This document shows positions 1 to 5,768 of a stretch of DNA of 8,523 bases, piece by piece. How positions within the stretch are numbered: the stretch's first letter is position 1; each line of letters opens with the position of its first letter. Made by a program: the position numbers and the translations under genes. Location: assembly GCA_025933895.1 (NCBI GenBank), contig JAICZB010000088.1:1-8523 (forward strand), in the 5' to 3' direction. Below the pieces are notes generated by a model. That model made no database searches. It saw only the letters and a program-made list of their open reading frames with translations, and was not told the origin of the DNA. The stretch is from Thermoleophilia bacterium. Its GTDB lineage: Bacteria; Actinomycetota; Thermoleophilia; Gaiellales; Gaiellaceae.

Positions 1-1
1 C

Positions 2-1046
2 TTCGGCCGGCTGTCGGACCGCTTCGGCCGGCGCCCCGTGCTCGCAAGCGGCCTCTTGACCGGCTGCGTGGGGCTGCTCCTGTTCGCGTTCGCGCAAGGG
101 GACGCCTGGCTGTTCACCGCTCGCGCCGTGCAAGGGTTGGCAGTGGCGATGGTGAGCGGCCCGGCGACCGCCGCGCTCGTCGAGGTCGACCCCCAGGGAA
201 GCCGCCGCCGCGCCGCCCTCGGCGCCGGGCTCGCGCAGTCCCTCGGGCAGTGCGGTCGGCCCGTTGTTCTCCGGGATGCTGGCCGAGTTCGCGCCGTATC
301 CGCTGCGGCTCCCGTATCTCGTCGGCCTCGTCTTGACGGTCGCGGCGGCGATCGTCGTCCTGCGCCTGCCGGAAGCACGCCGAGGCACCCCCGAGCCGTG
401 GCGGCCGCAGTGGCCGCGCGTCCCAGCGGAGATCAGACGCTCCTTCCTGCGCGTCGCGCTCACCGGCGGTGTCGGCTGGGCCGCGCTCTCCCTCTACCTC
501 TCGATCGTTCCCTCCTACGCGGCGTCGCTGCTGCAGACCCACGCCCTCGCGCTCCTGGCGGCGGTCGCGACGACGGCGTTGCTGGCGTCGTCGGCAGCCC
601 AGAGCCTCGCTGCGCGATGGGTGGGTTCGTGGCGGCGCGACCAGGCGCTCGGTTGCATCCTGGTGGCTGTGGGGTTGGGCGGCCTGATCGTCGCGGCGCC
701 GACCGGGTCGTTCGCCGCGCTGCTGCTCGGAGCCCTCGTTGCCGGTGCCGGTCAGGGCCTGGCGTTCCTGACCGCCCAGGAGGAGTTGAACGAGCTGGCT
801 CCCGACGAGCGGCGGGGCGAGGTCACCGCCGCCTTCATCGCCGTCACCTACGCCTGCGTCGCAGGCTTCGTGGTCGCGAGCGGGTTACTCGCGCTGGCCG
901 TCTCGCTGCAACGTGCGGTCGAGGGCGTGGCGGCGGCCTTGATCGCGGTCTCGCTCGGCACCGCCGCGTGGCACGCGGTCAACCCGCGTGCTGGCGCTCC
1001 CAGGCGTCGAGCAGCTGCTCCACGTTCCGTCGCTGCTCGTCGCTGA
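2..1046 (+). pseudogene. MFS transporter, 5'-truncated by window and frameshifted
   Basis: This is the 3' part of a major facilitator superfamily gene, a proton- or solute-coupled membrane exporter or importer of unknown substrate. The window opens inside the MFS motif A loop between helices 2 and 3 (FGRLSDRFGRRPVL). Helices 3 and 4 follow (GLLTGCVGLLLFAFA; ARAVQGLAVAMVSGPATAAL). The frame read from base 2 then degenerates after AQSLG, and the protein continues in the next frame as SAVGPLFSGMLAEF and then hydrophobic segments consistent with helices 6 to 12. Removing one G from the GGG at 245-247 restores a continuous protein, so this is either a real frameshift or a sequencing or assembly error. 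The second frame stops at 1044-1046. Its last ~20 codons are rich in T-ending codons, unlike the rest, and overlap a convergent gene. The family call is firm; substrate and functionality are unknown. Confidence 0.82.
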
Positions 1047-1185
1047 ACTCGAAGCCGGCCAGCAACCGGCGTGCCTCGGCGACGTCGTCGTTCTCGACGG
1101 CCGCTTCGAGATGCTCGCGGATCGGGATCGGCTGCCGCAGCTGCCGTCGCAGCCAGCGGAGGAGGCTCACCTGCGCGGCTTCCAC
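979..1185 (-). CDS. small hypothetical protein, 68 aa
   Basis: I do not recognise this protein. It is a 68-residue soluble, charged, probably all-helical product (segments RWLRRQLRQPIPIREHLEAA, DDVAEARRLLAGF and DEQRRNVEQLLDAWERQ), with no signal peptide, membrane segment or cysteine. The start is GTG at 1183-1185, with no clear Shine-Dalgarno sequence. The codons end mostly in G or C as in the surrounding genes, which supports real coding over a chance reading frame. It begins 27 bp after the stop of the cytidylate-kinase-like gene and lies in the same frame, so it may be translationally coupled to it or be a detached C-terminal tail. Its 3' end overlaps the convergent MFS tail by 68 bp. Confidence 0.5.
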   Translation of the reverse strand: MEAAQVSLLRWLRRQLRQPIPIREHLEAAVENDDVAEARRLLAGFEFSDEQRRNVEQLLDAWERQHAG

Positions 1186-1212
1186 GCGGCAAGTGTCGCA
1201 GGCGGCGCGGGG

Positions 1213-1839
1213 CTACCGGCCGGCTGCGCGGAGGACGATCTCCGCGGCCTGCTCGGTGGAGAGGTGATCGGTGTTGACGACGACGTCGTAGTCGGTCGGG
1301 GACTCGGGATCGACCGAGTAGAAGCGCTTGAGGTAGTCGCGCCGGCCCGCGTCGGAATCCTTGATCGTGCGCGCGGCCTGCGCCTCGTCGAGCCGCTCGG
1401 TCTCGGCGACTCGCTTCGCCCGGGTTTCCGGCGACGCCGTCACGAGGACGCGCAGCATCTGCGGTCCGGGCCCGACCGCGTGGGAGGCGGCGTGCGCGAC
1501 GATCACGACGTTGCCGCGTGCCGCCGTTTGCACGACGGTCTCGCGGATCAGGGCGCGAACGTCGGCCGGTCGAACGACTTCCATGCCGGCGGTTGCGGCC
1601 AGCGTCCAGGCGTCCCCGCCGCCCTCGGCGAGCGTCTCGAGGACGCGGGTGGCGTACGACTTCCGGCGCTCCTCGTCCGCGACCTCTCCCGGCTCGAGTC
1701 CGCCGGCCGCGGCCGCTCTCGCCACGATGTCCTCGTCCACGTAGAGGTACCCGAGCTGCTCGGCAACCCGCTTCCCGATCTCGTCGCCCCCCGATCCGGT
1801 CGAATGCGAGACACACACCACGCTGCACGCCACGTCCAC
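1213..1839 (-). CDS. cytidylate kinase-like family protein
   Basis: The 208-residue product resembles the cytidylate kinase-like family (Cytidylate_kin2), P-loop proteins related to CMP kinase whose substrates are mostly undefined. An N-terminal beta strand (ACSVVCVSHS) leads into a glycine-rich phosphate-binding loop, STGSGGDEIGKRVAEQLG, at about residues 13-30. YLYVDEDIVARAA follows, as in the family's Y-x-D-x-x-I segment. Later features are a hydrophobic strand (NVVIVAHAASH, about 110-120), an arginine-rich lid-like region (RAKRVAETERLDEAQAART, about 140-158), DYLKRFYSVD, and the typical C-terminal YDVVVNTDHLSTEQAAEIV. The start is GTG at 1837-1839; a second GTG at 1831-1833 is possible, and neither has a strong ribosome site. 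The gene lies 39 bp downstream of tRNA-Val on the same strand. It is unlikely to be the housekeeping cmk, because its sequence fits the divergent family better. Confidence 0.82.
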   Translation of the reverse strand: MDVACSVVCVSHSTGSGGDEIGKRVAEQLGYLYVDEDIVARAAAAGGLEPGEVADEERRKSYATRVLETLAEGGGDAWTLAATAGMEVVRPADVRALIRETVVQTAARGNVVIVAHAASHAVGPGPQMLRVLVTASPETRAKRVAETERLDEAQAARTIKDSDAGRRDYLKRFYSVDPESPTDYDVVVNTDHLSTEQAAEIVLRAAGR

Positions 1840-1878
1840 GACGCTAGAGCCCGGCGCCCGTCGAAGTCAAATCAGTAG

Positions 1879-1951
1879 TGGGCGGTGCGTGGCTCGAACA
1901 CGCGACCTCCTGCTTGTAAGGCAGGCGCTCTCCCAGCTGAGCTAACCGCCC
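1879..1951 (-). tRNA. tRNA-Val (anticodon TAC)
   Basis: A complete cloverleaf can be folded by eye on the minus strand. The acceptor stem is GGGCGGT paired with ACCGCCC (7 of 7). The D arm is GCTC/GAGC around AGCTGGGA. The anticodon stem is CCTGC/GCAGG with loop CTTACAA, the variable region is AGGTC, and the T arm is GCGTG/CACGC with loop TTCGAGC. The anticodon TAC (plus-strand positions 1916-1918) reads GUA valine codons. The discriminator base is A and the next bases are CTA, so the CCA end is not encoded and must be added after transcription. It sits between msrB and the cytidylate-kinase-like gene on the same strand. Confidence 0.97.
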
Positions 1952-1970
1952 GCGCCCGCGAACGGTAGCG

Positions 1971-2363
1971 CTAGCGCTCGTCGAGCTTCAGCGCGGCGGA
2001 GTTGATGCAGTACCGGAGCCCCGTCGGGTGCGGGCCGTCCGGGAAGACGTGACCGAGGTGGCCGCCGCAGCTCGCGCAAAGGACCTCGGTGCGCACCATC
2101 CCGTAGGCCGTGTCGACCTCCTCGTCGACGGCTTCCTGGCCGGACGGCGCCGAGAACGCGGGCCAGCCGCAGCCGGAATCGTACTTCGCGTCGGAGTCGA
2201 ACAGCTCGGCGCCGCAACCGGCGCAGCGGTACGTGCCCGGCTCGAAGGTGTGGTCGTACTCGCCGCTGAACGGCGCCTCGGTCCCCTTGTCGCGCAGCAC
2301 GCGGTACTGCTCGGGCGTCAGCCCCTCGCGCCACTCCCGCTCGGACTTCTCGACCTTCGTCAC
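1971..2363 (-). CDS. msrB: peptide-methionine (R)-S-oxide reductase MsrB
   Basis: MsrB reduces the R epimer of methionine sulfoxide in proteins, a cytoplasmic oxidative-damage repair step usually recycled by thioredoxin. The 130-residue product has the full family layout. It opens with the substrate-side segment KSEREWREGLTPEQYRVLR. The four structural zinc ligands are in CAGC (Cys47, Cys50) and CASC (Cys96, Cys99). The GCGWPAF motif is at about 64-70 (Cys65, the position of the resolving cysteine in many members), GHLGHVFPDGP is at about 101-111, and the catalytic RYCINSAAL contains Cys119. Length is normal for a stand-alone MsrB. The start is GTG at 2361-2363; an in-frame TAG just upstream excludes a longer product. 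GAGGA directly abuts the start, an unusually short spacing. It lies 28 bp behind the LacI gene and may share its transcript. Confidence 0.96.
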   Translation of the reverse strand: MTKVEKSEREWREGLTPEQYRVLRDKGTEAPFSGEYDHTFEPGTYRCAGCGAELFDSDAKYDSGCGWPAFSAPSGQEAVDEEVDTAYGMVRTEVLCASCGGHLGHVFPDGPHPTGLRYCINSAALKLDER

Positions 2364-2391
2364 TCCTCGAGCCTAGCCGCGGATCGGCCGG

Positions 2392-3444
2392 CTACGACGG
2401 CGCGGACCCGGTCGTCCCGCGAACGACGAGCTCGAGCGGCAACAGCTCGCGGAGCGGCGCCACCGTCCGCCCTGCCAGCACGTCGAGGAGGAGCTTCGCC
2501 CCGCGGCGCCCGCTCTCGAGCAGCGGCTGGCGGACGGTGGTGAGCCCGACGTAGGCGGCGACCTCGACGTCGTCGAAACCCACCACCGACAGCTCTCTCG
2601 GCACATCGATGCCGAGGCCCCGGGCCGCCTCGAGAACGCCGATCGCCTGTGTATCCGACGCGGCGAAGACGGCCGTGGGCCGCTCCGGCAGGGAAAGCAG
2701 CTCGGTGGCGATCGCCCGGGCGACGTGCGGCAGGCGCGTCCCCTCGCGGACGTAAGCGTCACGCGCCTCGATCCCCGCCGCCGCGAGCGCCCGCTCGTAG
2801 CCGCGCGTCCGGTCGCGGCTCCAGTCGAAGCGGAACTCCGGTGGTGGATCGCCGACGAGGGCGATGCGCCGGTGACCGAGCTCGAGGAGATGCCGCGTGG
2901 CGATCTCGCCCCCGGCGACGTCGTCGACGGCGATGCTCGGAAACGACGGATGCACCGCGTCGATGAGGACGCAGGGGATGTCGGCAGCCCGGAGGCGTTC
3001 GACCTCGGCCTCGGGTGGAAGCGTGGAGACGACGAGCAGCCCGTCGGCGCGATCGCCCCGGTCGAAGAGCTCGAACGCGCGGCGCTGCCGGTCCTCCGAC
3101 TCGATGTCGAAGACCATCAGGTCGTACGCGGACCCGCTGATGCCCTCGACGATGCCTCTGACCCGCTGCACCGCCGACGGGTTCGTAAACCATGGCAGGA
3201 GCGTCGCCACCACCATCGTTCGCTGGAGCGAGAGGCTGCGGGCCAGCGAGCTCGGGCGGTAGTTGAGCGCCTCGATCGCCTCGACCACGCGCTCCCGTGT
3301 GCTCGACCGGACGCCGACGCGGCCGTTCAGGACGCGAGACACCGTGGCGACCCCCACGCCGGCGCGGGCCGCTACGTCGGCGATGCGGGCAGGACCGGCC
3401 GCCGGACGTGCCGCAGCTCCTGGTACCGGTTCCATCACTAACAA
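2392..3444 (-). CDS. LacI-family transcriptional regulator
   Basis: This is a LacI/GalR-family DNA-binding regulator of about 347-350 residues. The N-terminal helix-turn-helix is at about residues 20-40 (RIADVAARAGVGVATVSRVLN). The hinge helix NYRPSSLARSL (about 61-71) normally reads the CG centre of the operator. A periplasmic-binding-protein-like sugar-sensing domain follows (TMVVATLLPWFTNP, then DGLLVVSTLPPE, SIAVDDVAGGEIATRHLLELGHRRIALVG, AVFAASDTQAIGVL and LSVVGFDDVEVAAYVGLTTVRQP), all characteristic of the family. The longest reading starts at TTG (3442-3444). ATG at 3433-3435 is preferred as the usual start codon, though neither has a clear ribosome site. The gene is divergent from the sugar ABC operon and has an operator-like palindrome on its start codon, so it is probably the local repressor and autoregulated. 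The effector is unknown. Confidence 0.94.
   Translation of the reverse strand: MLVMEPVPGAAARPAAGPARIADVAARAGVGVATVSRVLNGRVGVRSSTRERVVEAIEALNYRPSSLARSLSLQRTMVVATLLPWFTNPSAVQRVRGIVEGISGSAYDLMVFDIESEDRQRRAFELFDRGDRADGLLVVSTLPPEAEVERLRAADIPCVLIDAVHPSFPSIAVDDVAGGEIATRHLLELGHRRIALVGDPPPEFRFDWSRDRTRGYERALAAAGIEARDAYVREGTRLPHVARAIATELLSLPERPTAVFAASDTQAIGVLEAARGLGIDVPRELSVVGFDDVEVAAYVGLTTVRQPLLESGRRGAKLLLDVLAGRTVAPLRELLPLELVVRGTTGSAPS
3421..3434. promoter_or_regulatory. putative LacI-family operator O2 on the lacI start
   Basis: The sequence TGGTACC|GGTTCCA is a 14-bp palindrome with one mismatched pair and the CCGG centre typical of LacI-family operators. It covers the ATG start (3433-3435) and the next codons of the regulator gene. 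Its right half, GGTTCCA, is identical to that of the site at 3555-3568. Binding here would block transcription or early elongation of the regulator gene. The site is seen in sequence; its function is inferred. Confidence 0.6.
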
Positions 3445-3460
3445 GCGTGGTGGCTCGTCG

Positions 3461-3474
3461 TCTTGAAGTCAAGA
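3461..3474. repeat. short inverted repeat in the divergent intergenic region
   Basis: TCTTGA-AG-TCAAGA forms two 6-bp arms with a 2-bp centre. On the minus strand it contains TTGACT (3472 to 3467), which resembles a -35 hexamer for the regulator gene, but I see no convincing -10 at proper spacing. It lacks the CG centre of the two LacI-type sites, so a different regulator or chance is possible. Confidence 0.3.
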
Positions 3475-3500
3475 GGAGCCGCGTCCTGACCAAGAGTTAA

Positions 3501-3531
3501 TGGACACAAGACCGGCTGACGGGTTTATGAT
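3501..3531 (+). promoter_or_regulatory. putative sigma-70-type promoter of the sugar operon
   Basis: TGGACA (3501-3506, one mismatch to TTGACA) and TATGAT (3526-3531, one mismatch to TATAAT) are separated by 19 bp, slightly longer than the preferred 17. Transcription would start near 3538, giving a leader of about 55 nt. The operator-like palindrome at 3554-3569 would then lie about 16-31 bases downstream of the start site, where a bound repressor would block promoter clearance. Confidence 0.55.
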
Positions 3532-3553
3532 CGCACGGTTGGGCTGCTCATCT

Positions 3554-3569
3554 TTGAAACCGGTTCCAA
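3554..3569. promoter_or_regulatory. putative LacI-family operator O1 of the sugar operon
   Basis: TTGAAACC|GGTTCCAA is a 16-bp palindrome with one mismatched pair and a CCGG centre. It closely resembles known LacI/GalR-family operators. It lies between the predicted promoter and the ribosome-binding site of the sugar-binding-protein gene. It shares GGTTCCA and the centre with the site at 3421-3434; the centres are 134 bp apart. Confidence 0.72.
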
Positions 3570-3574
3570 CAGAC

Positions 3575-3583
3575 GAGGGAGGG
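3575..3583 (+). promoter_or_regulatory. strong ribosome-binding site of the binding-protein gene
   Basis: GAGGGAGGG lies 9 nt before the ATG at 3593-3595. It is the clearest Shine-Dalgarno sequence in the window, fits the high expression expected of a binding protein, and fixes the start codon. Confidence 0.7.
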
Positions 3584-3592
3584 CACTAGCTC

Positions 3593-4783
3593 ATGACCAA
3601 GCGACTAGCGATGGTCCTCGGCCTGGCGGGGTTGGCCGTGGTCCTGGTCGCCGCTTCTGCGCAAGCAGGGCGCAAGACCCACAAGGTCACGAACGTCACA
3701 TTCGCCGGCTGGTCGTCGGGCCCCGACGAGGACGCGCTCGACCAGCAGATGGCAAACGCGTTCAACAGGACGCACAAGGGCATTCACGTCGAGTGGCAGG
3801 TCATCAACGGCAACTACCCCCAGGCGATGACCGCACGGTTCGCCGCTCACAACGCGCCGGACGTGTTCTACGTCGACTCGAGCGTGATCGGCTCCTGGAT
3901 CAAGCAGGGCGTCATCGCGCCGTTGAACGGTCTGATCAAGAAGACCCATTTCAACACGAAGGCGTTCTATCCGAAGCTCCTCGGCGCCTTCAAGAAGGGC
4001 AACAAGATCTACGGCTTCCCGAAGGACTGGTCGCCGCTCGCGACGGAGATCAACAACTCGCTCTTCGCCAGGGCCGGCCTCCACAAGGCGCCGAAGACGT
4101 GGGCGCAGCTTCGCTCCGACGCTAAGACGCTCCAGCAGCACGGCGTCGCGCACCCGATCTGCCTCTCGGCGGACTGGGCACGGATGGGTGCCTTCATGTA
4201 TCAGAACGGCGGCTCGATCACGAGTCACCTCTCCTCGAAGGCGAACGCCAAGGCGGTGGGCTTCTACGTCGGCCTGATCAAGAGCGGCCTCGCGTACACG
4301 CCGCCGTCGGGTAGCTGGTGCGGCCAGGAGCTCGGCCAGAGCCACGCCGCGATCATCTTCGAGGGCAACTGGCTGCTTCCGTACATGCCGTCGACCTATC
4401 CGGGCACGCACTTCTCGGTCGCCCCGATGGTCCACAACAAGAAGCAGGGGAACCTCGCGTTCACCGTCTCCTGGTCGATCGCGAAGAGCAACCCGCACAA
4501 GGCGGCTGCCTGGAAGGTGCTCAGCTGGCTCGTCGGCAAGCAGGGCGAGAAGATCTGGATGTCGAAGGGCCTCGCGCTCTCGCCGCGCAAGGACGTGGCT
4601 TCGAAGGGCGGCCGGAAGCCGTTCCTCGCAGCAGCTCCGTTCGCTCGCGGCTGGGGCTTCGGCAACCCGAACTTCGCCAACGCGTACACGGTCATGGGCA
4701 ACGACCTGAACGCGGTCATCTCGGGCAGCAAGTCGATTCCGGCGATGCTCTCCGACGTCGGCAAGGCCCTCAAGGGCAAGTAA
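3593..4783 (+). CDS. sugar ABC transporter substrate-binding protein (family 1)
   Basis: The 396-residue product is the extracytoplasmic receptor of the carbohydrate importer encoded downstream. Residues 1-25 form a Sec-type signal peptide: basic MTKR, a hydrophobic core LAMVLGLAGLAVVLVAA, and a likely SAQA cleavage site. The mature part has the layout of family 1 solute-binding proteins: a first strand NVTFAGWSSGPDE, APDVFYVDSSVIGSWIKQGVIAPL (about 88-111), YGFPKDWSPLATEINNSLFARAGL with TWAQL following, HAAIIFEGNWLLPYM (about 251-265) and SWSIAKSNPHKAAAWKVLSWLV. Several tryptophans (W40, W146, W195, W260, W294) could stack on sugar rings. There is no lipobox cysteine. The only cysteines are C190 and C243, which might form a disulfide. 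The start is fixed by the strong ribosome site 9 nt upstream. The substrate is not readable from sequence; an alpha-glucoside is inferred from the downstream enzyme. Confidence 0.94.
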   Translation: MTKRLAMVLGLAGLAVVLVAASAQAGRKTHKVTNVTFAGWSSGPDEDALDQQMANAFNRTHKGIHVEWQVINGNYPQAMTARFAAHNAPDVFYVDSSVIGSWIKQGVIAPLNGLIKKTHFNTKAFYPKLLGAFKKGNKIYGFPKDWSPLATEINNSLFARAGLHKAPKTWAQLRSDAKTLQQHGVAHPICLSADWARMGAFMYQNGGSITSHLSSKANAKAVGFYVGLIKSGLAYTPPSGSWCGQELGQSHAAIIFEGNWLLPYMPSTYPGTHFSVAPMVHNKKQGNLAFTVSWSIAKSNPHKAAAWKVLSWLVGKQGEKIWMSKGLALSPRKDVASKGGRKPFLAAAPFARGWGFGNPNFANAYTVMGNDLNAVISGSKSIPAMLSDVGKALKGK

Positions 4784-4799
4784 TCCAATCGACTGAACC

Positions 4800-4831
4800 G
4801 TCCCCTGCGCGGCTCCAGCCGCGCAGGGGAC
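4800..4831 (+). promoter_or_regulatory. perfect stem-loop in the binding-protein/permease gap
   Basis: A 14-bp perfect stem (GTCCCCTGCGCGGC paired with GCCGCGCAGGGGAC) closes a TCCA loop, 16 bp after the binding-protein stop. No T-run follows, so it is not a classical intrinsic terminator for the whole operon. Its place fits an element that protects the upstream mRNA or partly stops transcription, raising binding-protein levels over permeases. The GGGGA in its 3' arm (4826-4830), 14 nt before the malF-type start, is the only purine-rich stretch near that start. Confidence 0.8.
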
Positions 4832-4844
4832 GACCTCGTCCGTA

Positions 4845-5768
4845 ATGGCGACCACGACCGCGACCGAAGCCGCGCCCAACCGCCTCCGCGCCTCGATGCT
4901 CGGCGCCCGCGTCCGCGAGGCAGGCTGGGGCTACGCGTTCGCCTTCGTGCCGACCGCCGTCTTCGGTCTCTTTTTCATCTACCCGCTCGGGTACGCGGTC
5001 TACATCAGCTTCTTCCACTGGGGGATCCTCGGGAAGACGGCGCCGGGAACGGGGACCTTCAACTACGCGAAGGTCATCCACGACCCGGTCTTCCACACAG
5101 CTCTCAAGAACATCGGCGAGTACACCGTCGCCGTCGTGCCGCTCGAGATGACGCTTGGACTGGGCCTCGCGCTCCTCATCAACCAGAAGATCCGCGGCCG
5201 CAACTTCTTCCGCTCCGCGTTCTATTTCCCGTCGATCGCCTCATCGGTCGCAATCGCGGTGATCGTCCTCTACGTCTTCAGCCAGGGCGGTCTGTTCAAC
5301 CACGCCTTCGGCTTCGGCACCGATTGGTACGGGAATGCGGGGACCGTCGGGTGGGGGATCGTCGGCATGAACACCTGGACGACCTCGGGCACGGTGATGC
5401 TGTTCTACCTCGCCGCGCTGCAGGCGATCCCGGACGACGTCTACGAGGCGGCCGCGCTGGACGACACCGGCGCCTGGCGGACGTTCTGGAAGATCACGTT
5501 CCCGCTGCTCCGGCCGGCGCACTTCTTCTGCCTGGTCGTCTTCGGAATCGGGGCCCTCAAGCTGTTCGACCAGCCGTTCATCGTGGCGGCGGGAGCATCG
5601 GGCGCCCCGAACTATTCGACGATGTATCCCATCATCTACATCTACAACGCAGCGTTCGGGGTCTCCGACTTCGGAATCGCCGCCGCGGCCGGCGTCCTCT
5701 ACTTCATCCTCATCTTCGCGCTGACCGTCGTGGAGCGGTTCACCGTAGGAAGGCAGCAGGCCGCATGA
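4845..5768 (+). CDS. sugar ABC transporter permease, MalF/UgpA type
   Basis: This 307-residue inner-membrane protein forms half of the translocation pore of a carbohydrate importer (BPD_transp_1 fold). After a polar N-terminal tail come the first helix (YAFAFVPTAVFGLFFIYPLGYAVYISF, about 30-56) and a loop with FNYAKVIHDPVFHTALKNIGEYT. The core helices follow (VVPLEMTLGLGLALLIN; SIASSVAIAVIVLYVF; TSGTVMLFYLAALQAIP). The cytoplasmic EAA loop (EAAALDDTGAWRTFWKITFP, about 201-220) docks on the ATPase; its invariant glycine is G209. The last helix ends in VVERFTVGRQQAA. The ATG at 4845 lacks a good Shine-Dalgarno sequence. It is preceded by the 61-bp hairpin-bearing gap and overlaps the next gene by ATGA (5765-5768). 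Confidence 0.95.
   Translation: MATTTATEAAPNRLRASMLGARVREAGWGYAFAFVPTAVFGLFFIYPLGYAVYISFFHWGILGKTAPGTGTFNYAKVIHDPVFHTALKNIGEYTVAVVPLEMTLGLGLALLINQKIRGRNFFRSAFYFPSIASSVAIAVIVLYVFSQGGLFNHAFGFGTDWYGNAGTVGWGIVGMNTWTTSGTVMLFYLAALQAIPDDVYEAAALDDTGAWRTFWKITFPLLRPAHFFCLVVFGIGALKLFDQPFIVAAGASGAPNYSTMYPIIYIYNAAFGVSDFGIAAAAGVLYFILIFALTVVERFTVGRQQAA

Noticed and set aside
988..1878. Plus-strand open frame of 296 codons across the cytidylate-kinase-like region
   Set aside because: The minus strand carries a recognisable P-loop protein with family C-terminal motifs; the plus-strand product has no domain signature.
3441..3474. Minus-strand sigma-70 promoter for the LacI gene based on TTGACT
   Set aside because: No -10-like hexamer exists at 16-19 bp; the nearest, TTGTTA, is 22 bp away and overlaps the start region.
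4800..4831. Rho-independent terminator ending the operon after the binding protein
   Set aside because: The stem is strong, but no T-run follows and the permease genes required for transport lie directly downstream; treated as an attenuating or stabilising hairpin instead.
3605..4879. Long minus-strand open frame (424 codons) opposite the binding-protein gene
   Set aside because: The plus strand encodes a full receptor with signal peptide and strong ribosome site; the antisense product has no domain and an arginine/valine-rich shadow composition.
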